DNA of 64,000 nucleotides from contig NC_087062.1 of NCBI RefSeq assembly GCF_963678635.1, positions 14,120,670-14,184,669 of the forward strand, read 5' to 3'. The stretch comes from Symsagittifera roscoffensis. Its lineage: Eukaryota; Xenacoelomorpha; Acoela; Convolutidae. Positions 24,401 through 39,400 of this stretch are shown one piece after another. The number at the start of each line of letters is the position of its first letter. The stretch's first letter is position 1. The notes under the pieces are model-generated. The model was not told the origin of the DNA and did not search any database. It worked only from the letters and a program-made list of their open reading frames with translations. A program made the position numbers and the translations under genes.

Positions 24401-27400
24401 GAACACTATGCACACCAGGAGCACATTGAAGATGGAGGGGATGGCTGAGGCCAGTGCATTCACCACAATCTAGCCAAAATAAAGTTACAGTTCACTGGTA
24501 ATCATGAGAAGAGAGCGCATATCTTATGTTATCATTACGTTTCATAATGATTTTCGTAGATCAAACTTTGAACAGGAAGACATAACCCAATGATAACAAT
24601 CGTCGAGGTGCTATAGTATTCTCAATCAACTGAATTGGATCGAAAAAAAAGTTATTATATCGAATAAATACAGCTATTTTAGTTGTTACTCTTTAATTGC
24701 CACTTTTAATGAATAAGTTGATGATTGTTATATGCTATCTTTATGTACCTTCAAGTAACAGTCAGCAAAATAATTTATCCTATGCCATAATGACATTGAA
24801 GTAATTCATGGCCCTTTCTGTACCCATACCTTCATGCCCTGCCACCTGGATATGGCCCTGAGGGGTCTGAGTGCTCTGAGAGTCCTGAGGGATCGGAGGG
24901 CTGCCAGACTGTCGTCTTGCAACACACTCTCAGTGATGATGCTCGTATAGGACACCATCACAATGAAGAAGTCCAGCCAACACCACCCGTTCGAGAAGTA
25001 CACCTAGAGCGAAATAGTTAGTTTTACGAGCAAGTTCAAAAAGCTCAATTTTCATTAAAAATATTAAACCATAGCCATCAGACAATTGGAGAAGAGTCGT
25101 GAACGCTTCGAAAAAAAGAAAAAATGAATTGCTTTAAAAATTCCCTACTTTCGATTGTCGAAGAAAAAAATAGATGGCCTTACAACTCTGTGAATTTCTA
25201 GCCACGAAAAATTAAATTTAAGTGTGAGCAAATTATAAGACTTCTTTCTGAAAAAAAACTGAATAAAAAGTCACCAACACCTGTATAAGAGTATTCACTA
25301 CGATCAAAATTCTTAAAAAGAACACTGCAATAGAAAATTCACGACATCACTAAAAGATTCACGACAATTTTTGACTGTATGTACATAAAAGATTCTTGCG
25401 CGAACTTTTTTGGACTTCTCTTTCATATCAAAGATTAACGGGTTGACCTCCGCACAAGGGAAAGACTAGTCATACAATTTCACAAATGGAGCTAATGACA
25501 AAACGCTAGTCATACAATTTTATACTATGAAAATTGAATGACTAGCATTTTTAAAAATAGAGTTTTCTTTAGCATCAACAAAAAGTTATAAGCTAAAACT
25601 GTGGTTTTTTTGAACTGATACCCCTATCTAATGGAATTGAAATTGATTTTGAAAATCAAAATTTCCTGAAAATTGGTTACATTTTTTTTCATTGAAAAGT
25701 TAGTTGTAATTAAAATTTCATACTATGAAAATTTTTACCAGTGTTTTTCAAAAACAATCCAAAATTGAGGGAAAAATTAGCTTAGTTCATTTTTTTCTAG
25801 TCGCAAAATCATTTTAGAGTACAGACAAACAAATTTTGAAAAAAAAATAATGACTGCAAAATTTGATTTTTTTGTCTATAACATAGTCCAGGCAAAATCT
25901 TTTTGCAAAAAAATGACTAGAACTTGTCTTTTGTGTGAAGCCAGATTTGTGTTTTTGTTCTGTATCTTAAGATTTTTTTAAGGTCTGTCAAAAATAAGGC
26001 CGCGATTTAAAAACACTCAATTTTTCAAAAAAAGCAATTTAGACGTACACAAAAATTACAAAGTTCGATACAATTATGTGTGAAATTGGAACATAAATTA
26101 CACTGTGAGTCGCCAAATGCAGTTTATCTGTGGGATTGTTGACACTGAACCTGTTGGTTTTCTCATATGAGAAAGTCTTTGGTTATTGTTCCGACTTATT
26201 GTTCCGAGTTTTTTTTGCTCAGACCAGTTTTATATTTTACCTGCTCATTTTAAAATTTACCTGCGTGGAGATTTATCCCACACTGCAAAATCGTTCCAAA
26301 TTGAATTGAGGCAGCCAATTGGTTTTTATTAATTCCATACACGACTCAAATTGAAACACTTAAATTTTAATGTGTTCAGCCTAAAATTCATAGTTTTGCC
26401 AATAGTTAATATCCCGAAAACTATTCGAGACCAATTAAATGGCAGTCGAAATATTCAGGGCTTTGCCCTGATACCAGCAGTCTTGTTGTTTCAAACTGCA
26501 CACAAAAACCTAAAGCAAAACTCAAATAGCTTGTTAGTTTTGACATAATAAGACAACGCTTGGCACACAATTTCATACTACAAAAAATGCTAGTCACACA
26601 GCTTCACACTGCAAAAAATGCTAGTCACACAATTTCACAATGGGAAAAAAATCTGGACGTGTAAAATGCTAGATTCACAAAACGGAAATTGGATGACTAG
26701 CGTTTTGCAAAAATTTCTAATAAAGCGTAAATGAAACAGGAAGTTGGCTCGTAGATCGAAAGTCAACCAATTGAATGTCAGGAAGACCTTTTTGAGAGTT
26801 CCTAGAAAAGAATTAAGTTATCAAGTTTCATGTAAATGAATCTTTTCTGCTTGTCGTTTTTACCTTGAATCCGAGTCCGAACCATTTGAGTAACATCTCG
26901 ATGGTAAAGATGCCAACAAACGCGTAGTTCATGATGTTTAATGTATCCTCCATGACTGGCCTTTGACTCAAGTAGATGTCTTCGAAAGCCTGAAACAGTT
27001 TCAAGCATGTTAACAGCGCAAAAATAAGCCGAAAAATACAGATAAAAAAACATGCAGAAAAGTTTCCCTTTTGCTCGTTTTTCGTTCAAAAATTAGCTGC
27101 AGGGAATTTTGCGAGAAAGATTTGCAATGACAACATGAGTGGAACTCTTTGAAAATCCCCTCTTTACTGTAAGAAGTGAAGAGTTAATTAACTGGGCACT
27201 TAATTGATGCAAGCTTTACCGTTGATTAAGTTCTCTGTACGGATGAAGTTGGCTGCCGGGATCTATTCCTAAATCAATCCGAAAAAAAAGAGCAGAAAAA
27301 GTTTTTCGGATCTCACGAGTGATATGCTGCTGACGAGGATGATTACGAGGATAAACCACTCGAACACTCTGTGGTCAACAATTCGGAAGCAGAGTCTGCG

Positions 27401-30400
27401 GAATCTGGTCCAGCCCCTGCCCGCCAAACTGTTGCCACACCACTTCCCGCACGAGGAGGACAGCCGAGTCGTGATCAAACTGCCAAAACAGTCCTCCAGA
27501 GGTTTTTCTTCCTCTTCGTCCTCGTTTTCTAAAAATAAGATGCAGATAACTTCAAATTGAAAATGAAGTACTTCCGGCTTTTTCGAAAATCAGCAATTTT
27601 TTTTTTAAAAACTCAATTTTCGCAAAAATTGAATTAGAGATTTTTCTAGTTCATTCTGCTGACCGCTAATTCAATTCTTTGATTCATAGGCGCTTAAATT
27701 GGTGCGTTAAATTACTTAATCTGTTTGCCTAAATATGCTTTAAGACGGATATTTTCATCTTATACTTTCATTTCATTTTGTTATAATCAAAATTAGTCTA
27801 TTTTTTTTTGTTTTCCCAAGCGTTCTGTAAAGACTTTAATGCTTTTTTTTGCATAAAATCTTAGTCATACATTTCCTATTCAAGATGAAATTTCAGGCAT
27901 ATAATTACCATTTATGATAAAATGTTAGTCGTACATTCTTCAGTATGATCAAACATTTTCATTCTGAAAAAAGGATAGCCGGTTACTGTGCAAGTAGCAC
28001 AGAATGTTCCGACCTTAAAAACTACAGAAAAGTTTTTTTTTCAATTTAGTTTAGTTTTTTTATAGTAAAACTATAATTTAGGCATCTTCGGAATTTATAG
28101 TAATACAGGCTAATTGGACAAATGACTCAAAAAAATTTTTTTTTTTAATTTAGAAAAATTCAATTTTTTTTTTTCAGTTTATTTTGCAAAAAATGTTTGA
28201 ACTTTTCTGAAACTTTCGGTTCTCAAAATGGAATTTTAAAATTCCAAAAAATAATTTTACTTGCTTAAAACTAATTTTTTAGGCATTTTTAAAGGCACAA
28301 TTAAGCTGTTGCATGACTGCTCGCTTGCTTTATTTGCTCGAAAAAAGACGAAAAATGAAAAAATTCACACCAATTTTTCTCGACACTGGGGATTTTTTTG
28401 AAAACTCTTATGTGTTTCGAAGCACGGCTGTAAGGGATTTAATATGATATATCACTCAACCGAGTCCGGTGATTATTTGTGGTAGCTGACTTTGCGTGGA
28501 CAACAAAAAGAAAAAAAACTAAAACACACCCGAATACAAAGTTCCTCCCCGTTTTCAATGGTCGGAGCAAAAATGTTACACAATTCTTATAAATGCGAGA
28601 ATGTTAATCATACTGTTTTCAGGGAATTTTTTCAAATTTATGAATGTATGGGCCTTATATGAGAATTGCATGACTAGCATTTTTGGTCAAACCGTGTAGT
28701 TTGCTTGCATAATTTTTTTTTGCTTTTCAGATGTCCTCATCTAACGGTAATCAGGCGTTTCCATATGTTATTTGGTACTTGTTGATCAAACTTCCATTGA
28801 GTTGACGGGACTGCTGATAATGGGCTACATTTTGGGGGAATTCTGGCAAAAATTGGTCCTAGGAGTCAGTAAGTAGGGGGCTAGAGCTTCATTTTAAATT
28901 GGGAGAGACGAAAAAAAACGTGATAGATTGTGTATTCATGAACTTTTCGACTATTCGAATCCGCATCAAACAGTGTTGGTAAACTAATTTGTTAGTGTTT
29001 TGGATCCAATGAAGACGTAGAGAGATTTCTGACGCAGCAAATTAGATGCTGCCACGCGTCTTCAAAATGGGGTGAGAAGGTTAAGTTGAAATTCCAAATT
29101 ACACAGTAACATGTAGAGGACCCGTTCCTTAGTGAGCTTTAAAAGGTGTTCATCAGTTAATGAATAATAAATAATTAATAGTTTTCAACCAGTAAAAAAT
29201 TCAAAAATTCATAAAATGACACTTTAGTAAGTTTACAACTGCCCCGGAAATACCATTGGATCCACAGATTCGATTTCAGGTGTCCCTTTGATAGGAGAAA
29301 ACCGGTTGTTTTTTGATTTTAGTATCAGTTACCTTTCTGCGGTTGTAAATAATTTTGCTATCGTCAGAGCGAAGTTTTGAAGTAGTGCCTCTTTTTACAA
29401 AGAAGAAACAGCCGGCAGTTAGAAATCTGTCTGATTGTTGGTCATGACACTTATCGAGTTGAACCGCTTGCGTAGATCGTCTTACAGTAAGAATCAGCCC
29501 AAACATACTTATCTTGCTTATCATAGTTGATTGACTTATTTCATGTAAAAGATACAAAAAATGTTGAGTCTAGTTTGCTAGATGTGAAAAAATATAAGAA
29601 GGAAACCAGCATGATGGGGGGGGGTGAAATATTTCAGGCTGAAGACCTTAAGCGTGCTGGCGTCAGTAGCCTTAACAAGTGTTGAGTATTTTACGTAGAT
29701 GATTTGCCCTTGTTTTACATTTTAGCATGTTGCCCTCGGAAACTTTTGGCGGCAACTAAAAGATATTTATATTGCTTAAAAAAGGCACCCGTAAACTGAA
29801 AACTCGAATGTAAAGAAGTGCATAACGAAAAGCAGAGTTCTATCAAGATAAAAAATACCGTAACAAAGACTATAAAAATATGCCCGAGCTAATCTTACTT
29901 TTCTTCTTCTTTGTGTCAGTTTTGGGCTCTGTTTTCGCCCCGTTCCCGTGTGAGTCCTTGGCGTCGTCTGAGAATTTGAGCACCGTCTTGCCGGACTTCC
30001 GGTCTATCAGTGCTTTGGCTTTGATGGGAGAAAACCGGTTGTCGTCACGCGGTTGACCTTTTGTTGCACCTGCCAAAATCATAATTCACTGTTTTGATAC
30101 TGAACGATAAAAACTGCCCCTGGAAAAATATGTTAGCTTTTTTTTGTTTCCAAGGTTGTATAGAAAATCGCGCTTAACTTTACGAGTGTTAAGTTCCAAA
30201 AGAAATGGAGACGAACACTCTTTTCATTTTCACTTTCAAATTCAAAAAAAATTGTCTCTGGAACCTTAAGGTATCTTCATTAGATTTTTCTCTATTTTAG
30301 TCTTTTCAAGTTTCGATTATAAAAAAAGTATCTGTATTTTTCGAAAGTTTGTTGTCTTCACTTTATGTGAGAGCTGATTTCCATTTCGAATTGTTTTCGT

Positions 30401-33400
30401 TGTCGAAATTTTTCAAATGGTTTCGGATGATACGTTGTTTTTTTAAATAAAACTTCATTGCTCTGTGCAATCTAACCTTTTTCATTTTTAGACATCTCTT
30501 CTAGCAAGTCGAATGCATCTTGAGTTTCTTGATCTCTGAATGCCTGGACAGCATGTCCATTGCTTTGCACGTCCCCATTTGACAACGCAGCTCCCCCTCC
30601 CCCATCCGAGAGCTGCCCATTGGCCTGTTGACTGGAGGGGGAGTTGATTACTATCTTGGGCGCCATCTGTTTCTTTAGTTGCTGGAATTCTGCCTCGAGT
30701 TGATCCTGCACTTCGGCTAGTTTGCCCTCCGCTTTGGCCTGCCGGAGGGCTCGCAACAAGGGACTGATGTTGGCCTGGTCTTCTTCTAAAAAAAAACAGA
30801 AACAATTTTCTACTTTTTGACTTTTTCAACCCCGCCACCCCCACCTTAATTCCAACACCTTAATTTTCAAATTACAATTTTATGCGTTAATCACAATACG
30901 CAGAATTTTGCGAATAACAAATAGCGATTGTTAGCTGAGCTTTTATGATCACAGTTTTGGGCAAGCTATGCGAAAAACTTTAAAAACTTTACCCTCTTCG
31001 CCTGTTTTGGCAGCATTGAGTACATCTAAGAACCGAGGCTGCACCCTTGTGTTTTTCTTCAGCAAGCCTTGCAGCCTCTTCCAACCCGCCTTCAGTCTGG
31101 TATTTTGCTGCTGCTGCCGCTGCTTCTTCAGATTCTCTTGGCCGAACTTGTTCAGAAGGAGGGCCAAGAAGAGATTTAGGACGAGGAAGTTTCCGACTAT
31201 GAGGGTGGTGATGAATATGATCATGCACATGGGTTCCCCGTTGACCCGCATACAGTCGAACAGTGCCTCGATCCACTCTCCGCAGAGGATGCGGAACACC
31301 ATCATGAAGGAGTGGAAGAAGTCTTTGAAGTTCCAGCGAGGCACCTCTGCCGGCAGGTTCCTACAATGGGAAGCGTTTCGAATCAGGAGTCAAAGAGAAC
31401 CTTTTTTTGATACAGTGAAAGGTAGAATTATGTTAGTCAAAATATATTTAATCAAAGTCAGCCGTAATCATAATGTAGCACTAAAAGTCTTAAGATCTTA
31501 AATTTGAGATCCTAATCAACGCTTATCACTCAACTTTTTCAGGTAGTGATAGAATATGCCTATTGCATTAGAACTTAATAACTCTCAGTAAAAAAAGTAA
31601 AAAATATAATGTCCAAATTATATGTTGATAGTAGCTCCTATATTTTTTCACTTGAAATGTATCAACGCAACGTGTTTTTGACAATGTTTTTTAAACGACC
31701 CAAGTTGATTCTGATTGCCTGAAAACTCAAATGCAGAACCAAGCTTAATAGCTTTTAAGGATTGGGCAGGGGTGTTTATTTTGATTGTTGAGAGATTTTT
31801 TGTTATAACTGCAAAGTTTTTTGTAGCTTTGGTTGATTTCATTAAAATTGAGCCGCAGGCATAATTGTCAAGACATAACCAAACAAATTGATGGCCGCCT
31901 TAAATTCAATATGAAAACACATTTCATTATGAATTGAAATTGAATATATTATGGGTTTTTTGCTACTCTACGCTAAAGCTTACTCTATAGTTGTTAGGTT
32001 TGCCCATTTCTCTGTAGTATATCCCTCGCCCAGCAGCTGCATCCCAATAACGGCGAAGATATAAATGATTATGATGAGAATCAGAGTCAAGTTCCCCAAG
32101 GCACTCAGAGTAGACCCAATGATGGCGAGCAGAATTCGCATAGTTGCCCAAGACCTGGCGAGTTTGAATACTCTCATGAGTCGCAGTACTCGTAGAATGG
32201 TGAGGCCGTCGAAAGCGGCGTCGTCAAACACAGCCGACACTATTATCTCGACAATGCTGAATAGCACTATAACGAAGTCGAAGGCGTTCCACTTGTTCTT
32301 GAAGTACTCCTTGCCCATGGCGATGATTTTGAGAAGTGCTTCCACACAGAAAAAGGCAGTGAAGATCTAAATACAAACAAATTTCCCAGAAACACATTCC
32401 AATTTTTTCATTAAGAAAAGTGTTTTTCAAGTTGAAGAAAAATTTTGCAAGAATGATCAATTTTCATATTATTCATCATGACACTGCGTTTTCTAAAAAC
32501 TAATCGATTCTAAATAAGATAAATCTTACAAAAACTTTCACAGTCAGAAATACGTGCAATACGGGTGTCAGGGTTCTTATTACAAAAACGGGTCCTTTCA
32601 CCGACCTGGTTGCCCCAACCGAGCACTTCTTTGAGTGTCTGCGGCATGTTGTGGTAGTCCAGTGCGAGGAAGAGAGTGTTCACTCCAATTAGCAGAGTGA
32701 CCACAATGTCGAAAACAGGGTCAGTAACCCATCGGTAGATGACCAGTTGCACCGGGAACCACTTGTTCGCCTCCACTGGCCCGCAACATTTACAGCAGCC
32801 GACTGTGCAAAGGGGCCCGCAACACCACATGATGTTCATGCGCTCCAGCTGCGCCTGGGGATCTAAATTGAGACAAGATGTTTGTTAAAGACGAATTCTC
32901 TAATGGCCGACTTTCTCATTCATCGAGTCACTAGCTTAACATTGGTCTGAACCTTTATCTTGTTAGAACATCAACTTTTTCATAAGTTTCCAAACATTTA
33001 TTTCTTACATCAGATCTTTGTCGAGCTCATCACTCAAAACCATGTTTCTTGTTTTCATTGACTTTGTTTTCAACAAACAGTTTACTTGCTCAATCAAAAC
33101 TGTTTTTTTTATTTCCATTTCTTATTAAAAATTAATTGTGTTTCACAATTTCCAAGCAAGACACCACCCCTCATTAATTCATTTTTTTGGTAAAAACAAA
33201 AGAAGCGTTTTTCTATTGACTTCCTTTCATGCTATAAATTTAATTCTGATATTAAAGGAGAGGAAAAGCTGTCAGGTGGTACCAATAAAATTTTTTGAAC
33301 CTAGTCTACCTTTTCATGCAAAACGGTATGAAAATCATTGTTTTTAAATATGATTTATGAGAGCTAAATCAACATAATAATGAAGATTTGATATGAAAAT

Positions 33401-36400
33401 TGTAGTTCACAAGTAATGAGCAAAAATTGGCCAAAACGTGTTTCGTTTCTTCTTCAGTAAAAAAGACAAAAACTACCTGCTTTGAAAGTGAAAGATATGA
33501 CGTCATTAGATGAAAGATAGTATTTTAGTGCTATGCCATTTTATACCTCCATATACAGGCTTAAAAAATATACGAATTAACAGAATTATTTCTAAATCTA
33601 AAAATGAGGAGCTTAATTGAAAACAAGCTAATGAATAATGAACTAGATTTGTTTTATATTTCCTTGATGTTCTTTTTATGAAAAGTACCTTCGTCTAGAA
33701 GATCGACGTCATAATCAAGCGAGAGTACGTGTATTCCCTCGCTGGGCTTAGACTCTTAAAAATAAACAGATTTATGTCAAATGAAGCAACTCCAGACAAG
33801 AATTACTTGGCTATTGAATTATTTATGACAAGGTTTCCTCGGATTTAAGCGGATCTAATTTATCCAAATTGATGAATAATATCAATCATGGGTAGATGAA
33901 GTCTAGTTTTTGTAATACTACTACTCATGTTTTTCTTCATTCGAGGTTTTAAAAACAAAAAATCTTTCATCTTTCGCTGAGGATCTTAGTGAGGTTTCTA
34001 GTGCTCCACAAAATTTGCTTCTGGTTTTGACTTTTTGGACCTTTTTTTCTCAGATATGTAGAAATTTACAGGCTACTACAACTATTTCGCATTAAATTAG
34101 ATTTTGAGACATTTTCGATGTATTTAGCTAAAAAGAACAGTTGTTATCAGTCCACTAAACGTCATCTATGCAGGGAGTGGGAGGGGCAGACGCCTTCCTT
34201 CTGGTGTTTGACCCCTTGCTGACCCAAAGGGTCCCTCTTTGTACATTTTTGAGTTATCCATTTTGCCTGATTGACCCTAAAAATTTGACCCTTATATTGA
34301 AGTAGACCGCGTGCTGAATAAAAAGGCGCGGTTTTTGGTCTAAACTGTTCTAAAAGTGTCTAAAATTTTAACTTCAAGACTATCACACAGACAGATGGAA
34401 AATGACAAAGAACTCCAAAGAACTAAAAACAAATAACTTACAATAATGTAGGGGCGGATCTAGGATTTTCTCGAGGGGGGGGGGGGGGCGGATTTTCAAA
34501 AAAATTTCGAAAATTTTGTCGACCTTTTTTTTAGGTCGACCAAATTGATTTTTCGAGCTCTTCCAAAGCACTGTTTTGTCCCTATTTTGGCCAAATTTTC
34601 TGCACCGCAGGCAAAATTTTGAAAAAAACAGTCCAAAAAAGGCTTTTTTATGCACTTTTTGGAAAATTTTGACCGAAAAATTGTGATTTTTCGGCGCGCG
34701 CTCCCCCCCCCCCCCCTCAAAATTAGTGTATATTTGCGCCAAAGGCGCCTTTGGAAAATTTTTAAGTTGGTCGGCCAAAACTGGATTTCTTAAAAGTACC
34801 AAAGGGGTCGGCAGGGAGTCGAATCCCTGAGGGAAGAGAGGGCGTCCAACCCCTCCCCCCCCCCAGCGATTTAAACCCCCCCCCCCCAAGTATTTGAACC
34901 CCCCTAAATCCCCCCCCCCCTAAATCCGCCCCTGCATTAATGAACAATTTTTTCCAATTGTCTATTTTGATAGAAGAAGTTTCAAATCCTATGAATATTT
35001 TAAACTCAAAATAATTTTTATTCCTTATTATTTAGCAAAAAACGTTTCCGATAGCCGGATCACAATGATAGACAGAAAATTTTTCCGTGCGAGCTCTAAA
35101 ACACAAAAATTTCCTCGATCAAAAAATGTTGTTTTGTATTTTAAAGTTTTGTTTCTCAAGTTAATTATTCTGTTAATAACTAGTTCTTCCGAAAAGTACT
35201 TTGGAATAATTTTGACAAAAAGTTCCCGCTTATTCGATAAGTTAACTGTAGTCGGAACTTTCTGTGCTACTTGCACAGCAACTAGCTAGACTTGGTTTGC
35301 TTGTTTTTGCTAGCTATTATCTTCTGCTTCCATTTTGTTCTCTCTTTACCAATTTTTAAAGTTTTGTCATTTCAATCAAGCCATCGTACAATCGTTGCTG
35401 AGATAGAGCAATACTGAATAAAAGTGTTCTTACCATCTGGAATTCCATCGGCATCATCTTCATCGTCATCGTCGCCCTCCTAAACAAAAAGCCAAAACTT
35501 TGTACAAAAACTACGACCATCTTTGCAAAAATAAGCAACGGTCTACTAAGTCAATGCTAAAATGCTACAATGGTGTGCTTGTGGTATGTTTGGTGCAGAG
35601 ACCAAATTACCTTGAGTTTTTTCTTTTTTCTCATTGAACCCGCCGATTTTTTCTGCTAAATAATTAAGACTACTTTCAGAGTTAAGTTCTTCAAGTTTAA
35701 AATTATATCCATTCTTGAATCATTAGCGAAACTTACGATATTTTCTTTGTATTTTTTAAAATTGTATCATTTCATTACTTTCCAGTTAGTTTCGAAACAA
35801 GTCAATCAGAGGTGGATTTAGGGGGAGGGGGGTTGGGGTGCGATGGTGGATGCCCTCCTCCCTTCCCTTGCCCTCAGGGATTTGAACCCCTGCCGACCCA
35901 AACGGTCCCCCTTTGTACTATTTTGAGCTATATTGAGCTATCCATTTTTGGCTGACTGACCTTAAAATTTTCCAATATATACTAATTTTGACGGAGAGCG
36001 CGCGCTGGAAAAACGCGATTTTGTCGTCAACATTTTCCAAAAAGTGCCTAAAACGCCGTTTCTGGCCTCTTTTTTCAAAATTTTGCCTGCGGCACAGAAA
36101 ATTCGGCCAAAACAGGGTCTTTTTAGTGCTTTGTGAGAGGTCAAAAAATCAATTTGGTTGGATTAAAAAATAAACAAAATGTTCGAAATTTTTTGAAAAT
36201 TCGCACCCCCCCCCCCCCCCCTCTAGAAAATCAAGATCCGCCCTACAGTCAATTATTTCAAGCTGTTTTGTAACAGTCATGCAATACGAATTTAAGAACG
36301 ACCAGAGCTCCCTATTCCTGTTGCCATGTTTTTTCAGCATTCTGGCTTTCATGTAATTTAACTTACATCTGAACTCTCTTGTTTGGCTTGTCTGCTGGGT

Positions 36401-39400
36401 GTTGTCGCTCGGTTTGCATCTGAAACGGAAATAAATCATAAAGTTAAATATCAGAAGATTTGATAAATGAAACTTTGTACGAATGCAATCTTAAAAATTT
36501 TTTTTATCAGTTTTCAATTGAATTTTACTTTTGAATTGTAATCTAAGAAGTAACTGGAAAAAATATCTAAGTATCGAAGAAGTATCTCAGTTTGAAGTAT
36601 CGTAAAACATTTAATTAATTTTTAGAGGCAAAAGGTTAGCAAAGTTACCTGCTGGTGCTGCCAGTGAATTTGAACCAGGGTAGTCTGAATGTTCCAGGGC
36701 AGCGGCCTTGTCGTGTTCACGTCTCTCCATCCTGTCTTTGGACTGCTGCTCTTCCTAGAAACAAACACATCAATTGTTGATTTAAAAAAAATTTCATCCA
36801 CAGAAAACAAAAAAGACTGTGTTTGACAAAGTTAAACTGTACAAAAATGATAATTGGGTCGCCGCTAAAAATATAGATGTGTCCCTGAAAAAATATTCAT
36901 GTGCCTTAAAAGGTTCGTAGCCAGTTTTTGCAACTGATTTTGTTCCTACCATTTAAAACAAGTGGAGAAACTTTGATTCAAAAGTCGATACAAGCAGGTA
37001 CCAAGGCTTCAGTTGTCTCACTTGTGTTCCGAGCATTTGAAAAATAAGGAGGGAACTTTGTATTCGGGAGTGTTTTAGTTTTTTTCTTTTTCCAAACACA
37101 AAATGAAGAACCACAAACAATCATCGGACGAGATCGAATTTTAGTCGTGATTTGAACGAATTTAAAAAATTTCTAAGTGTTGAGAAAATACCGGTTTAAT
37201 ATTTTTGAGTCTTAGCCCAATTTCGAGCTAGTAAAGCGAACAAGTGGCGTTCATTAAATAAAAATATTCAGCTTTTAGGCTAAAAAACAAGATTTTACTG
37301 AAAGAAAGCTAGTTTTAGAAGCTTCATTATGCGCTTTCTTGGCCATGAAAATTTTCATACAAAATTAAAACTTTTAGAGCACAAAATTAGGAAAATTTTT
37401 AGAAAAATATTTTTTTCATCAGTTTCATTTTTTGAAGACAATTGTAGCACTTTATGTCTAATTCATTTGCTTTTTATGCGTTATTATAATCTTTGATCAC
37501 ACCATACAAAAAAACGATGCTAATTTCAAAATAAAAAAGAAAATTTCTTGAGTTTCAGCGTCGAGAAGAACTGGTCTGAATAATTCGTTTCTAAATTAGA
37601 CAAAACTTGATGATAAAAAACTGACCCCTCAAAACTCAATTTATTAGTTTCAATTTAAAGTTATTTGCACTCAATTTAGCGCTACTATTCGCATTTTTCA
37701 TCTATACCAATAGCCTTTTCTAGAAAAGTATTGCACGAAATCGAACAACCAATGTGACATTGAATTTTTTTTTTAAATCAAATAATCTTCTAGGCTCTGA
37801 ATTCTACGGCAAATCTCAGCCATTCAACGAATCCCGACTTACTCCAAAACACAGACAATTTCTAACAGTGGACCAAGCAGCGGCAGACTACTTGAGGATC
37901 ATCCACTACTACAAGATAGTCGCTCAAATGAGCGATGTTAAGGTAGTGAGCTAATTGAACTGTCTTAAATGTTCGGCTAATTGACTTTTATACTAGTTCA
38001 ATTAATGAAGTCAATTCTCGAAAACTACATGAAAAAAAATATTCCACAGTTTTCATATGTTTTTCAGAGTTCCTGGTAATGAATTTTTTCAACTATTCAC
38101 CCTTTGGTACCTAGTAACGAATTTCTATCCTTGTAAATGAAAACTTTGTACCAATAACGAATATCTATTTTACAAAACCGAGAATAGAGAAAGAGATGCC
38201 CTTTATTTCATAGTTTTTACGTTTCCGGAGAATAAAAAGGAATATGCTCGTATCGTTTTTGCTATAGCTATAAACCATAATTAACAAATGATAAAATTTG
38301 GAAGTTTCTACGGTGGTTCTTTTGCGGTCTACTTGAGATTCAAATAACCCCAATGAAATCAGCGGCAGTCTGGCCTCTGGTGCGACTGTGCGAATAGCAG
38401 ACGAGTTTCAGACTAGGACTCAGTTCAAGAAGAGAGTAACTCAGTCATATCAACAGATTCCAGGACGCTGATGACGCTAAAAAAACTCCAAAAACATTTT
38501 TACTTGAGTAAAACTAAGTTTTGACGGCCTGAAAAAAGCCAATATATACTATTGCAAGCCTGCTCGCTCGTATTATTTGCTTGAAATTAGACTATAAACA
38601 AAAAATTTTAAAACTGTTTTTCTCAATAATGGGACAAATTTTTTGGACATTTCTTAATGCCGTTCGATTTTGCGTGGAAAACAAAAAGAAAAAGAAAAAA
38701 ACTGAAACACACCCGAACACATAATTTTTCCCGTTTTTCAAATGGTCGGAACAAAAAAATTTTGTAATTTTTTACGAATGTGGTCCGAACATTCTGTGCT
38801 ACTTGAACAGCAACCAGCGCTCCTTGTTATTTTTATGATTTTATGTTTTTTTTTCATAAAAATGGCGGGTCCCATTTTTATGCATGATTTTTCTACGGAC
38901 CCAACAACTTTCATACTTTGAAAGTTTGCGCTCAATGGTATCATAAATTAGCAAACAAAAACCGTTTCAGACTTTGCTGCCGGCTCAACTAAAAAACCAA
39001 AACAGCATAGGGTTTCCAACCAGTTGTTAACCAATTCATTATAATCAAATGATGTGAAGGTCAATATCATAAATTTTAGCAACTTTGTCGATAAATATGT
39101 TGTCATAGATTCGCAAACAAATCATAAAATGGCAAGATGACGAAACTTCTTGAATTGATAAATGAAATAAGCGACTTTCATATGCGGTTCTCATAACTGG
39201 AGTGAATGATGAAATATCCAGTCTTTTGGTGTCTTATTTGGATAAGTGGCTTCTCAGAAGTGCTGTAGGTATTTTGATTTTTAATTTAGAGTTTTATGAT
39301 TTTGTTGGTGAGGTAAGGTATAACAACAAGACAAACATTGCTTCAAGAAGAAGTTCGTGCCAATTCTGAGATTTCAAACTTTCGATTTGAAATGATCTCT

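Noticed and set aside
30968-31501. 177-codon plus-strand ORF opposite the domain II pore exon
   Set aside because: Antisense shadow of strongly conserved channel coding sequence; composition is not protein-like.
34383-34947. Glycine-rich minus-strand ORFs near 34.4-34.9 kb
   Set aside because: They are read-through of a hAT-type MITE and its G runs.
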